From assembly GCA_027475525.1 (NCBI GenBank), contig JAMWFC010000054.1, positions 124,001-188,000 of the forward strand: 64,000 nt of DNA, given 5' to 3'. Below, in pieces: positions 11,499-21,466 of the stretch (position 1 is the stretch's first letter; every line of letters begins with the position of its first letter). The position numbers and the translations under genes are program-made. Origin of the DNA: Macrolepiota albuminosa. Its lineage: Eukaryota > Basidiomycota > Agaricomycetes > Agaricales > Agaricaceae. The notes beneath the pieces are model-generated. The model saw only the letters and a program-made list of their open reading frames with translations. It was not told the origin of the DNA and ran no database searches.

Positions 11499-11511
11499 AG
11501 TCTTGATATTA
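11499..11511 (-). promoter_or_regulatory. Self-priming primer binding site (Tf1/sushi type)
   Basis: Directly next to the 5' LTR, where a primer binding site must lie, the element strand reads TAATATCAAGACT. It does not start with the TGG expected for tRNA 3' ends. Twelve of its bases are a perfect complement of AGTCTTGATATT inside the LTR (minus strand, 11963-11952). Tf1/sushi-like elements prime reverse transcription by folding the 5' end of their own transcript onto such a site. A TATA-like box at the right distance from 11963 supports this. Confidence 0.7.
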
Positions 11512-11746
11512 TGTCAGGTTCCGCTGAATCGGGGGCTTTCCGGGAAAGCAACGCCCTTACGATGCGGACTTGATCTACGGATACTCGGGTGTCTGGAACT
11601 CCAGGGCTAGGACTCCGGGGTTCAAGACGAGGACAGGGGTAATCCCGGGATAGGGGACTAGAGTCCGGGGGTTTTGGGTTGGAGGTAACTGGGGTTAGAG
11701 GGGGTCGAGTCGTGAACCGGAGGTTCTAAGACGAGACCAAGTTAGT

Positions 11747-11900
11747 AACTTAAGAGTCGCGAAGTGCGTACCAAACTTATAGCACGCGAATACTAAAGCG
11801 TGCCAGTCGAAGCGTACCAAACGAACTTAAGAGTCGCGAAGTGCGTACCAAACTTATAGCACGCGAATACTAAAGCGTGCCAGTCGAAGCGTACCAAACG
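11747..11900. repeat. Perfect 77-bp tandem duplication, right LTR (first)
   Basis: Copies 11747-11823 and 11824-11900. The left LTR has a single copy of this segment. Confidence 0.95.
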
Positions 11901-11962
11901 AGGCGTACCAGTCAAACAAGAGGGCACGCAATATCCAAGTAACAGTTATGCAATATCAAGAC

Positions 11963-11993
11963 TAGCGAATACAGCGGAGAACTACACTATAAG
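11963..11993 (-). promoter_or_regulatory. Predicted TATA box and transcription start of the chromovirus
   Basis: CTTATAG (minus strand, 11993-11987) lies about 27 nt upstream of the A at 11963 that begins the 12-nt segment complementary to the primer binding site. In self-primed elements the transcript starts exactly with that segment, so the two signals predict each other. This places U3 at 12444-11964 and R plus U5 at 11963-11512. Confidence 0.6.
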
Positions 11994-12222
11994 TACTACG
12001 GGTCGTGTCTCGGGCTTCCGGGGTGTCTGGGATGAGTTCCGGGGGTCATTGAGTAGCGGCCAGGGACTGTATACCGGGATCGCGCGTGTGGGGACGCGCG
12101 ATCAATTGGCGCGGAGGGAGTCGTGATGCGTGGGGCGTGATGCGTGATGGTCGGATGCGAGCCGCGTGATCCGATCGTTGATGGCGGTTGATCCCGGGGT
12201 CCGTGATGCAGGGGTCCCGGGG

Positions 12223-12376
12223 GGCTGGCTGATGGCGATCATTGATGCGTGTGATGGCGGCGTCGGTAGCTGTGGGGGCGGGGTGCGCTATGGGATTGAG
12301 GCTGGCTGATGGCGATCATTGATGCGTGTGATGGCGGCGTCGGTAGCTGTGGGGGCGGGGTGCGCTATGGGATTGA
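12223..12376. repeat. Perfect 77-bp tandem duplication, right LTR (second)
   Basis: Copies 12223-12299 and 12300-12376. The left LTR has a single copy of this segment. Confidence 0.95.
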
Positions 12377-12444
12377 CAAAAGGGGTTCCCGGGCGGGGCT
12401 CCAGGAATGCCCCGGGGAGGTCCCGGGGGGGAGGGGTCGTGACA

Positions 12445-12449
12445 AATGG
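12445..12449. repeat. Target site duplication of the chromovirus, right copy
   Basis: AATGG directly after the right LTR, matching 1133-1137. It overlaps the first bases of the resumed integrase frame. Confidence 0.93.
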
Positions 12450-12657
12450 GAGGATAGAGAGACCACATTGGGATGTAAGGCAGGCCTTGTATAAAGCCTG
12501 TAAAGATAGGACCAAGTGGTACTGGTTCTTCTGGCATGTAATGTGGGCAGACAGGATTACAGTTAGAAAGAGATTTGGGTGCTCCCCATTCTTCTTAGTA
12601 ACTGGAGCACATCCTATACTACCATTGGACTTAGTTGAAGCCACTTGGTCAGGGTAG
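12445..12657 (+). pseudogene. Ty3/gypsy integrase, right part after insertion
   Basis: Continuation of the integrase interrupted at 1137. After the duplicated target bases the frame reads NGRIERPHWDVRQALYKACK, supplying the catalytic Glu and the following helix, then a conserved stretch ending GAHPILPLDLVEATW before a stop. It stops abruptly where the 1.6-kb repeat family begins, so the 3' end of this older element was already replaced or truncated. Confidence 0.9.
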
Positions 12658-13278
12658 GGCATCACAATGGTACATGTCATGCATTATATGGGAGCTCACT
12701 TTGTGCCATACCATATGTGTCCAGTAGAGTCTGCTACACTGGAGCAGAGCAGTGTCTACAGTGCCGTGGAATACAGAGCCACGGACATGTCACAATGTAC
12801 TGTATGACATAGTCCAGTGAATTGATAAAAAGTGGGCACACACATGTGCATGCAGGCCTGGCAGATGCCAGCAGACACTAGTGGATGTCAATGTGCATTA
12901 GTAGCTGCCAGCAGGCATCAGCCCACGAGTAAAAATCTCTATTGGTGGACATCATGGCATAAGTAAACCCTCCTCAAGGTTTTTCACTTTCCTCACCTCT
13001 CCCTTCTTTCCTGCAATATCTCAAGGCTATGTGCCTCCCCTTTCCTCCTTTTCCCACCCCCAATGCTAGCGTACATCTAGTAAAGAGCCCTGCAGACCTA
13101 TGCAGGCCTATGCAAGCCACCAGCAGACATCTACGCAGACCTATGTTGACTAACTCAAACCTATGTAGGCCCACACAGGCCTGCGCAGGGCACCAGCAGA
13201 CATCTGCAGAGGCCTATGCAGGTCCATGGAGGCTGGTTGGACCAAAGAAAAAGGTAACTCTTCATGTCCGCTGTATGC

Positions 13279-13359
13279 CTGTGGGAAGGAATCAAACTCC
13301 CAGCCTTGGAGAAGCCTCCAGCAACGGAATGCACTGACGATTTAACCATTGCACCACAG
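13279..13359 (-). other. Type II tRNA-like segment in repeat copy 1
   Basis: On the minus strand an 81-nt segment opens CTGTGG and closes CCACAG, giving a 6-bp acceptor-like stem. TGGTGCAATGGTTAAA resembles an A box, GAGTTTGATTCC a B box, and a G/C-rich insert before the B box resembles the long variable arm of tRNA-Ser or tRNA-Leu. It lies inside a repeat and no anticodon stem can be assigned, so it is read as tRNA-derived rather than a functional tRNA. Confidence 0.5.
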
Positions 13360-14009
13360 ATCTGTTACTAATAGATAGAATCAAAGATCAGATAACACAA
13401 TGAATGGCCACCCACCTATGTCTCGCAGGTCCCTGTATGGATATTTTGAGGTGGAAGGGAGGTGGCATACCTCCCAAAAGAGTTTTCATGGCTTGAAAGG
13501 GGTATTGGCATCATTTGCCATCAGCTGGCCATCAGCTAGCATCTGTCAGAGTTTGTCGGCAGCTGTCAGGACCTGCTGGCATCCATCAGGATCTGTTGTA
13601 CATTTGTCAGCATCCATGGGAATCTGTTAGCAACTCCCAGCATTGTCTGGCATCACTCAGCATTAGAGCAGGAGAGAAGGAAAGGGGGTGTGTAGGCATT
13701 CACCACATGGGGTGGCAGAAGAGGGATAAGGGTGGGGAGAAAGAGGGGGAAAAGGGAAGGAGAAAAATGTGGGTGTCTTCTGGCATGCCAGCAGACATAG
13801 CAGACATTGGACATCAGGTCAGGAGGGAGGAGGAAAGTGGGGTGCATGTGGCATATGGGGATGGTGTGTGAGGTAGTGTAGAGAGTGTAGAGGATGGCAC
13901 TGGGGAGAAAGAGGGGGAAGGGTGGAAGGGATACATAAGTGTCTGCTGTCTGCTGGCATGCAAGCAGGCAGTAGCAGACATCAGCATGTGAGCCAGCTGA
14001 TGTCTGTGC

Positions 14010-14100
14010 AACCAGTCCTGGTAGTTCAGTAGAATATTTGTGTATTGATATTCAATATTGTGTACAGCAGCAGGTTTGACTCCCTCTACTCCACTTTAAT
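14010..14100 (+). repeat. SINE-like tRNA-derived unit
   Basis: Reads CCTGGTAGTTCAGTAGAATA, an A-box-like start, then a TGATATTCAATATTGTG core and CAGGTTTGACTCC, a B-box match. The same layout recurs at 22690-22770, 23320-23385, 23465-23540 and 23635-23705. Confidence 0.5.
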
Positions 14101-14759
14101 GGCATCTAATGGTGTGTTTTTATACAGGTCCATTTTTGCTCTACATGTATACCATACTGACTAGTCCTGTGTAAAAATGACAAATATTTTAATTGAGCCT
14201 GTAAGCCCCTGTAAAATATCCATACATCTGCTTGCTAGCATCATGAAGTTAATCCGTTCAAAACTCTAGAAATTACTGAAGAAGGAGAATAGAAGAACTT
14301 GCACATGTGTTTATTGCAGCGCACGTAACAAGGAATAATATACTAAGGCTGGCTATCTTTTTCAGAAAGACCAGCATAAAGGTAGTCAGCCACAGTGCAT
14401 CATTAACTTGTCACATGCACTGGAAGAAACACATGCCTAAATTCCTTCATCCTATTTCTCTGCAGAAATCTCTGGAGTTTTGAATGAATCAAACTAATGA
14501 TGCCAGCGGATGTCAGTGGCCTGCTGCTATTATATAATGTGCACTAGCAGAAGTCAAACCCATCTCTTGTGCACAATATGAAATATCAATTTATTAATAT
14601 TCCATTGTACCACAAGTGCTTACTATAATTCAGGATGGTATACATGTAGTGCACAAATAGACCCATATAGAATTAAAACAGATAGTGTTATCAATTTTTA
14701 CTTGTAGTAAATTGACAGAGGGCAGAAGAGGTTTGCTGGAGTGGTATCCTGTATATGAG

Positions 14760-15310
14760 GTGTAGCAAAATGTTAGACTGATATTGATTTATATTATAGC
14801 CTGTATAGTAACCATCTGTGATGTAGTGGGATATTCCCAATTGGTATTCCTTGTATCTTGTAGTAGGTGGGTTCGACTCCTACTAGTGCATTGACATCAA
14901 CTTTTGACCTGCTTAGCCAATTGTTATTTACTACATATAGAATATTAGACTGATATTTATTTATATTATAGCAGGTTTCTGTAGTTGTCTTTGGTGTAGT
15001 GGAATATTGTAAATGTGTATTCATTGTGTCTTGCAGTCAGCAGGTTTGACTTCTATGAGTGCATTGATATCAAACTGTCTAGAATTTTTGACCTGCTTAG
15101 CTAATTGTTATTTACTATACATAGAATATTAGCCTGATATTTGTTTACATCATAGCAGTACTCAGTAAGCATCTGTGGTGTAGTGAAATATTGTCAATGG
15201 ATATTCATTGTGTCTTGCACTAGGCAGGTTCAACTCTTGCTTAATGCAATAAATATTAAGACCTTTGCATTTTTGACCTGCTTAGGTAATTGTTATTTAC
15301 TACATAGTAT
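14760..15310 (+). repeat. Three tandem tRNA-like SINE units
   Basis: Three degenerate units follow one another with a spacing of about 173 and 184 bp, measured between GATGTAGTGG (14820), GGTGTAGTGG (14993) and GGTGTAGTGA (15177). Each has an A-box-like CTGTGGTGTAGTGG, a TATTCATTGTGTCTTG core, a B-box (GGTTCGACTCC in unit 1) and a shared tail TTTTGACCTGCTTAG...TTGTTATTTACTA. Unit 1 keeps the best B box. The plus strand is presumably the Pol III sense strand. Confidence 0.6.
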
Positions 15311-15429
15311 GATAAACAAAGTAAAGTTTGTCAAGCAATAAATCAAACTTCTTTTGTAATTTAAACAGGGTCATATAATATTTATTTTCAGAACTTGCTT
15401 CGTGTAAAGTTCTCATCTGTTTTTTTAAT

Positions 15430-17360
15430 CCTCCATCAGCCATATCTACTGAAGAACTCCACCAACAGGTCATTAATGCGGATGTTTGAGTATTATACCT
15501 TGCTCTCAGAGAAGACCTGCGTCAACTCAAAGGACAGCAGAAGGACCTGGTAAGATGCAAGCACTCCTGCCTAATAGACATGCACTAATAGTTGTCCTGT
15601 AGACTGACATCTGGTTGATGGTTAGGCAGGTCAAGGATGACAAGAAACTCCTCCTCAATGCCAGAAGAAGTTTCATTAACAAAGTTATCCTGCTATTCCA
15701 GAGCAAGCTTTTTGATGAGGATATAACTAGGTGGTTAAAGGATGCTGCAAAGAAATGATCCCAGAGGAGCAGAAGGGGGAAAGAACAAAGTGGGGGCAAA
15801 GAACAACTTATCCATCAACCGAGGCCAGTTTATCAATAGCACTAGCACAAGAAAAACTGGATATGTCATAGGCCAGCAGCACAAGATTTGTCTAGTCCAT
15901 CACCAATTCCAAAGAAGAGAAAATGACTGAGTCATCTAGTGGCAGAAGATTTGTCTGGTCCATCGCTGAATCCCAAGAAGCCAAAACAGGTGACCTACAT
16001 TGGTCAACGTCCTCCTGGTACCTATTGTCAACAGAAGGAGCAGGAGGACAAAGATGAGGACAAGGATAAAGAGTAAGAGAAAGAGGAAGAACAAGAGGGC
16101 AGGATACTAAAGGGGAAAAGTACTGGAGAGATGCTGTTGAGCAGGTATCTGAGGACAGCACCTCATTGTGAGAGTTAGCACATTAACCCTCCTTGCCAAT
16201 ATTGCACAAGTAAGCAGCTATAATGTGTCAGGACAAAGAGCAGCACTGCATGTAATCTCTGCTGGCTCATTCACAAATGAACATGCAGCCTGACAATTGT
16301 CAAGAAAATCATCAAGCCCAGCAACAAGGGAAAGGAGAAAAAACCACTGACAAAGAAGTCAGTGATGATTATTGAAAGTGATGATGGTATGAAACTTTTT
16401 TCTTGCTCAAATAGCTAACCAATAGTTAGCAGATGAACCAGCCAGTCCAATTGCAGGACCATCAAAACTGTTCATCCATCCATCTCAACTGTCGATCTCT
16501 AACCACCTAGCAGATCCTTTTCTGGTTCATGGAAAGGAGCAGACAATAGAGTCTAGTCACAGTAAGGACATTGTGGCTGGTGTGATGGCAGGGGTGGAGA
16601 GCTATTTAGACAGGATGGAGAATGGGTTCCAGGAAGCATTGTGGAATGTTGGGGCACAGGTGTGGGATGGGTTTGTCACAGCTGAGGAGAGCTGATTACC
16701 ACGTATTGAGGACTTCTTCCGTTGCTACCAGACTCAAGTTGACATGCTCAGTGGCTGCATAGAAACCCTGCAAACCAATGTTTCTCTTGTAGGTGAGATG
16801 CTTGCAGAACACAATAGACAGAACAGGAGATCCATAATATTTGGGGTATGGTTGACACTTTGCAAAATCGACTTTACATCTCTACCCATCTCTCCAGTCC
16901 GTCAGCTCAGGATGATGTGGCAGTGCATACAACAGAGCACAGTAGACTTGAACTCATCACTGAAGAGGAAGAACCCACTCCTGACCCTACTGCTGATTAA
17001 TCTTCTGCCATTGCTAATATATCCATTCCTACTAATAACATATCTGCTCCCACTGGTAACACCTCTGCCCTCGCCACTGACCAATCCCATCCTGCTGCTG
17101 ACTTATCCACTCTCATTGTTGCTCCATCCCTGCTTCAACAAACATTCTCATGGACATCTCCTGCATGAACATCTCTGTCACCCCCTCAACCATCTTATAT
17201 CCCTCTGCCACTCTCTGCTGAGAACCCTCTCTCTGGCCCAAGGGGATGGGCTCACAGCAACTCCCAAAGTAGTCAGCTGCCAGTGCAATGGACCCAATCA
17301 TCCAGTTGGCTTACTAAGAGACACAAGACAATGGAAGACAAGTGAAGTTGAACGGTTTAT
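15430..17360 (+). pseudogene. Decayed repeat-borne ORF, unrecognised
   Basis: Broken plus-strand coding traces: an acidic helical stretch around 15440-15770 (LREDLRQLKGQQKDL, RQVKDDKKLLLNARRSF), then 16100-16740 with Lys/Glu-rich sequence, then 16744-16860 (MLSGCIETLQTNVSLVGEML) and a Ser/Thr/Pro-rich part to 17350. Several stops and frame changes interrupt it. I do not recognise the family; the location among transposons suggests a repeat passenger gene. Confidence 0.35.
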
Positions 17361-17395
17361 TATTGTGCAATTTTTTTTTCTTATGATAGACATTG

Positions 17396-18760
17396 CTACA
17401 TTTTTGTAATACTATAATTTACAAAAATGTAATGTAACTTTCTCCCCTTCCCCACATCAATGATGACAGACTGGTCAAATGACCTGAGTGCAGCTGCTAC
17501 TCCTTTTTGCTGGTATAGACATATTAATGTATTGAGCTGCATCCTCCTGTAACATTTGTGCTTGAAACTTGCAGGGTCACTTGGAATTTGTTGACAATTG
17601 GTTAGGCAATGTCTTGCACTTCTTTTGGTTTTATATTGCCAGCCTTCTCTCACCTTCAAATTGGTCATTGTCCTCATCTTGAAGAATGTTGAGTATCCTT
17701 CTTGACACTCTATATCTAGGAGACCCATTACTAGGGCCATTAATTGGAGGGTCTGGATGGCTCTATTCTCTTTGTTGTAAGAGGTGGATGGTAGTGGCAT
17801 CTACCACTGCTGTATCATCACCACATTTGTCATGAACAGATTTGTCGAGAGCGGACTCGTTGTAAGCAGAAGCTGATACATTTGGTCAGGATTTGTTGTG
17901 AACTGTGGATCTGTTGTGGCACTGAGGCTGTGGAGTGTGCGGTGAGCACAAGACAGGGGGTTCCTCCTGTAAGTCGGGCAGTAGTGTGTGTGGTACGCTA
18001 AGTGACAGGGGAAGTGTAGGCCCCAGTTGCCACTCCAAGTTGGCTTTACATCTGATGACTAAAGCAGATCTGCCATCAGCAGCTCCATCATTAGTGATGG
18101 TCCTACTGTTGCCATTGACTACCGCTGATGGTGTTGGCCTCTGTTTCTGATTTTTCTCTCCATTTTTGCATGTAGCCTTATGTGCTGCTGCTGCTGCTGC
18201 ATTTTTTTCACAATCAGCTTGAGTGCCATACTCAGCAGCTACTGGCTGCTTGTGATGGCTGAGATAAACCATCCAGCAGAAGGTGTCACCAGATCCATAC
18301 TGTTCTTGATGGTCTCTCCAGAAGTTCAGCAGATGCAATAGCTTAGGCTGATCAAGATTATGTGGATCTTGGAATATCAGACCCTCTGGAAAATACCTTG
18401 AATGTATGAATTGCTGATCATCGGTCCTCACTGCCTTGTAAGGAGCAGATTCATAGCAGTAATCAGATGTAATTTTTGATAGAGTGATCAGATGATGAAC
18501 AAAGATGGAAAAAACTAGGATTTACTGTAATGAGTATTTAGATAGTCCTGGACAAGCATTTCCAATTCTGCCCGAGTTTGAAATATATTTGGTCCTGGAT
18601 CTGCTGGTAATATTGGGAATCCATCCCTATCCAGATCAAGGATGAGGTCATGGCGTGTAAGGATAGGAGGAGTCAAATCATGGGGTGATTGCATGTTGGA
18701 CGACATGTCTCTACCAAGAAGAGCAGACATGTAATCCATCATCTTGAGTCAAATCATAGA
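17396..18760 (-). pseudogene. Decayed repeat-borne ORFs, unrecognised
   Basis: Minus-strand frames at 18742-18515 (acidic, LILDLDRDGFPILPADPGPN), 18431-17886 (HNLDQPKLLHLLNFWRDHQE, then an Ala run from a GCT repeat) and 17800-17396 (IDVGKGRKLHYIFVN). They are compositionally protein-like but separated by stops. An imperfect duplication of about 77 bp occurs at 18671-18823. No family is recognised. Confidence 0.35.
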
Positions 18761-18823
18761 ATGATTGCATGGTTGGACGACATGTCTCTACCAAGAAGAG
18801 CAGACATGTAATCCATCATCTTC
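18671..18823. repeat. Imperfect duplication of about 77 bp
   Basis: AGTCAAATCAT...ATCATCTTG is repeated with a few substitutions and a one-base length change, so the period moves from 76 to 77. Unlike the perfect cases it has diverged. Confidence 0.8.
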
Positions 18824-18899
18824 TTGTTGAGGTCACTAACAAGGTCAGAAAAGGAGTCTTAGAAGATAGTTTGGTTAGCATGAGTCAAGTATGACATAT

Positions 18900-19119
18900 T
18901 GTCATGACTATAATTGGTGTCAAAATTGTTTAAGGAATGATGGCACCACATATATTCTAATAGTCATGCCTTTATTTGCATACCAACCAACAACAGTCCA
19001 ATTCAACATGCCCATCTCTCTAAATTGAAGCATATCTGCATTGTCCACATGCTTCAAACCATGCTTTTGGGCCTTTCTGGAGAGACAACCATTAGAAAGC
19101 AGAATCAAGCGGATGGATG
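18900..19119 (-). pseudogene. Repeat-borne ORF interrupted by Tc1 element, downstream part
   Basis: The minus-strand frame here (ILLSNGCLSRKAQKHGLKHVDNADMLQFREMGMLNW) begins right at the Tc1/mariner insertion site. The upstream half appears to lie beyond 20873, so the transposon split an older ORF. The product is not recognised. Confidence 0.4.
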
Positions 19120-19348
19120 TACAGTGGCTCAAAAAACTGTTTCAATGTTTCATACTTTTTGAAAGATGACATTGGCATGAAGGATGGGAAGTATGTAAAA
19201 TCCTGATTAAATCATGTAAAGTACTATGGCATCGTAGCTACAGAATAAATCTAGGTTTATGTAATCAAGATCAAAACTGATGGAGCAATAGCCATTTTAA
19301 AATATTCACTCATTGGGACAGTTTTTTGAGCATCTCTAATTTTAGTAT

Positions 19349-20435
19349 CTAGTACTTTGTATGTCCTCCATTTGCCTTGATAACTGCTTGAATCCTTCTA
19401 GGCATGCTTTCTATTAGTCTTTGGCATATCTCTGGTGGTATTTCATCCCACTCTTTTGCAACCCTCTCCCATAATTCAGGCACACTATAAGAAGGTGTTT
19501 CATACTGCCTAAGTTGCTCTTTGAGGTACTCCCAGAGATGTTCAATAGGGTTGAGATCAGGGGATTGGGCTGGCCACCAAAGGACATTAAAGTTGTTGTC
19601 CTCAAACCACTTGTCAGCCCTCTTGGAGTTGTGTTTGGAGTCATTGTCCTGTTGAAAGTAGTGGGCACCCTCCTCCATCTCCAACTTCTCAAAGTTCTCC
19701 TTTGCTCCATCATCTAAAATTTCACAGTACTGCTCTGCATTCATGATTCCCACCACCTCTACAAGCTTTCCTACCCCATTCCAACCTATACAGCCCCATA
19801 CTATGAGATTATTTCCTTATCTATGCTTCACAGTAGGTGTAGTTGTTCAGTCTGAAATGCCTTCTCCTCATAGCTTCCACACATACTGCTTCTCATCTGA
19901 CCCAATCCTGTTAATCTTTGTCTTATCTGTCTACAACACTTTGTTCCAGTCTTCTATAGTTCAGTTCTGATGCTCTTGAGCCCATTTAAGCTGTAGTTGA
20001 GCTTTAAGCATAGGAACTTTTCTCTTGGTAGCAGATCAATACCCCTCCTCCTTCAACACATTCCAGACAGTCTTGGAAGAGACAGGGTTGTAAATGATGT
20101 TGTTGATAAAATTAGTGGCCTGAACAGCTGTATCAAGTCTCCCAGTTGAGATTTATCGAACAATAGCCTGTTTATTACATGAAGTAAGCTTAGCAAGACA
20201 GCCTCCAGGATGGTTTTCCTTGTCCATCTCCAACTCTCTACCAATCCTCCCAGTAGTAGACTTCCCTAGACCAGTTTGAGCCCCAATCTGACCAGAGAAT
20301 ACCCTTGAGCAAGAAGAGAAGCAACAGTAGAGTGTTGTGCAGAAGGAACAGTTTGAGCCCCAATCTGACCAGAGAATACCCTTGAGCAAGAAGAGAAGCA
20401 ACAGTAGAGTGTTGTGCAGAAGGAACAGGTTTCAT
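19349..20435 (-). pseudogene. Tc1/mariner transposase, inactivated
   Basis: A cut-and-paste transposase remnant. The N-terminus (MKPVPSAQHSTVASLLAQGY) is a helix-turn-helix, followed by GLGKSTTGRI in another frame, showing a small indel besides the 77-bp duplication. The catalytic region shows TDKTKIN (first Asp kept, next Glu changed to Lys, a preceding Trp codon now TAG), FQQDNDSKH (second Asp) and DLNPIEHLWEYLK (Glu), the D,D,E set with the spacing of the Tc1 group. The tail RIQAVIKANGGHTKY is intact. Several defects are G to A or C to T. The copy is dead but its ends could still be mobilised by a related transposase. Confidence 0.85.
20272..20425. repeat. Perfect 77-bp tandem duplication, Tc1 transposase
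   Basis: Copies 20272-20348 and 20349-20425 (border ambiguous by three bases). It lies in the helix-turn-helix region of the transposase. Confidence 0.95.
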
Positions 20436-20443
20436 GATAGTGG

Positions 20444-20597
20444 TTGAAGGTCAAAATGTGGTTCAACCAGCTTGAACTACTCCCAAATATATCTAAACAT
20501 GGTCACATGACTTTGTTTATTTGAAGGTCAAAATGTGGTTCAACCAGCTTGAACTACTCCCAAATATATCTAAACATGGTCACATGACTTTGTTTAT
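20444..20597. repeat. Perfect 77-bp tandem duplication, Tc1 upstream region
   Basis: Copies 20444-20520 and 20521-20597, with no slack at the border. Confidence 0.95.
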
Positions 20598-20872
20598 ATT
20601 CTCACATGCAACTTACTCTTTATTTCTGAGTAAAATAGGGATAAACCTGAAAAATTAGAGATGCTCAAAAAACTGTCCCAATGAGTGAATATTTTAAAAT
20701 GGCTATTGCTCCATCAGTTTTGATTGATTACATAAACTTAAATTCATTCTGTAGCTACAATGCCATAGTATTTTACATGATTTAATCAGGATTTTACATA
20801 CTTCCCATCTTTCATGCCAATGTCATCTTTCAAAAAGTATAAAACATTGGGACAGTTTTTTGAGCCACTGTA

Positions 20873-21466
20873 TTGATGGCCGTCAAGGTCTAATCAGGAA
20901 TCTGTATGGCTGTAATTGGTGGAACCACATTGGCCAAGAGGATGTTCAGGTTTTAAGCAATGAAACACTGGAGCATTGCCTTCTCGTACATCAGCAAGGC
21001 TTCCACTCTCTTGAAAGCTTCTTGGCATGCAACCACTAGCTACCATGACATTGCCATCTGCAGATGGAATGATGTCTATTCCACCACCAGACGATTTGTG
21101 CCATGTGTTTGCAGGTAGCAGATCTACCAGGAGCCACCAGCAGATGCTTCTAGTCCTAAACAAGTGACAGTCGCTAGATAGGACAGAACATGTGCCAACA
21201 GCCAATGATATGATCCACCTGTTTGCTGGCAACAAGTCTGTTGCTAGTTCTGCTGTCAGTTCTGTTGCTAAGTCCATAGATTCTGCTCAGACAGGCCAAT
21301 TGACAGGCATTGAGTTTCATACCAACAGTATTGATGGTGAGCAACCTGATCTTCAAGACTGCCTCTCTATAGCCCATCCTACTACTCTCTCTGATGTCAG
21401 CTCTCCCCAATGGCTATTCTTAACACATATTGAATACTTGAACCCACAACATCTCACATAGAGACA
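20873..21466 (-). pseudogene. Repeat-borne ORF, upstream part, unrecognised
   Basis: Minus-strand frame from about 21410 to 20894 (ADVREGNAPVFHCLKPEHPLGQCGSTNY) that appears to continue beyond the Tc1 insertion at 19119. The family is not recognised. Confidence 0.35.

Larger units (their letters stand above)
1138..12444 (-). mobile_element. Full-length chromovirus (Ty3/gypsy) retrotransposon
   Basis: A complete LTR retrotransposon in reverse orientation. Both LTRs begin TGTCAGG and end GTGACA on the plus strand, and the insertion is flanked by the direct duplication AATGG at 1133-1137 and 12445-12449. Reading leftward it has LTR, a 12-nt self-priming site, gag with a CCHC knuckle, pol with protease, RT, RNase H, integrase and a C-terminal chromodomain, then an antisense gene, a purine tract and the second LTR. 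It is much GC-richer than its surroundings. Once the 77-bp duplications are discounted, the LTRs are both 779 bp and differ at about nine sites by eye, all transitions, so it is young. Pol has one in-frame TGA, so this copy may be non-autonomous. Confidence 0.95.
11512..12444 (-). repeat. Right LTR (5' LTR in element orientation)
   Basis: 933 bp with the same terminal bases as the left LTR. It carries two perfect 77-bp tandem duplications (11747-11900 and 12223-12376); without them it is 779 bp. It holds the predicted TATA box and start site for the element transcript. Confidence 0.93.
12658..14290 (+). repeat. 1.6-kb interspersed repeat family, copy 1
   Basis: Matches 21467-23010 over its length, starting at the shared CATCACAATGGTA and ending near TCCGTTCAAAAC. 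It has a TATA-like TAAATAAAC-type stretch followed by pyrimidine-rich sequence, many GCAGAC/CATCAG short motifs, a minus-strand type II tRNA-like segment (13279-13359) and a plus-strand SINE-like unit near 14010-14100. No credible protein frame is seen. Copy 1 is more decayed (CG to TG or CA) than copy 2. It might be a composite of an LTR and SINEs. Confidence 0.75.
19122..20870 (-). mobile_element. Tc1/mariner transposon with about 220-bp terminal inverted repeats
   Basis: Bounded by CAGTGGCTCAAAAAACTG and its complement and flanked by TA on both sides (19120-19121 and 20871-20872), the Tc1/mariner target duplication. The terminal inverted repeats run about 19122-19343 and 20651-20870 and stay highly similar. 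Each repeat carries the terminal motif twice, at its outer and inner edge, in opposite orientation. Two 77-bp duplications (20272-20425, 20444-20597) inflate the length. The transposase inside is broken. Confidence 0.9.
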
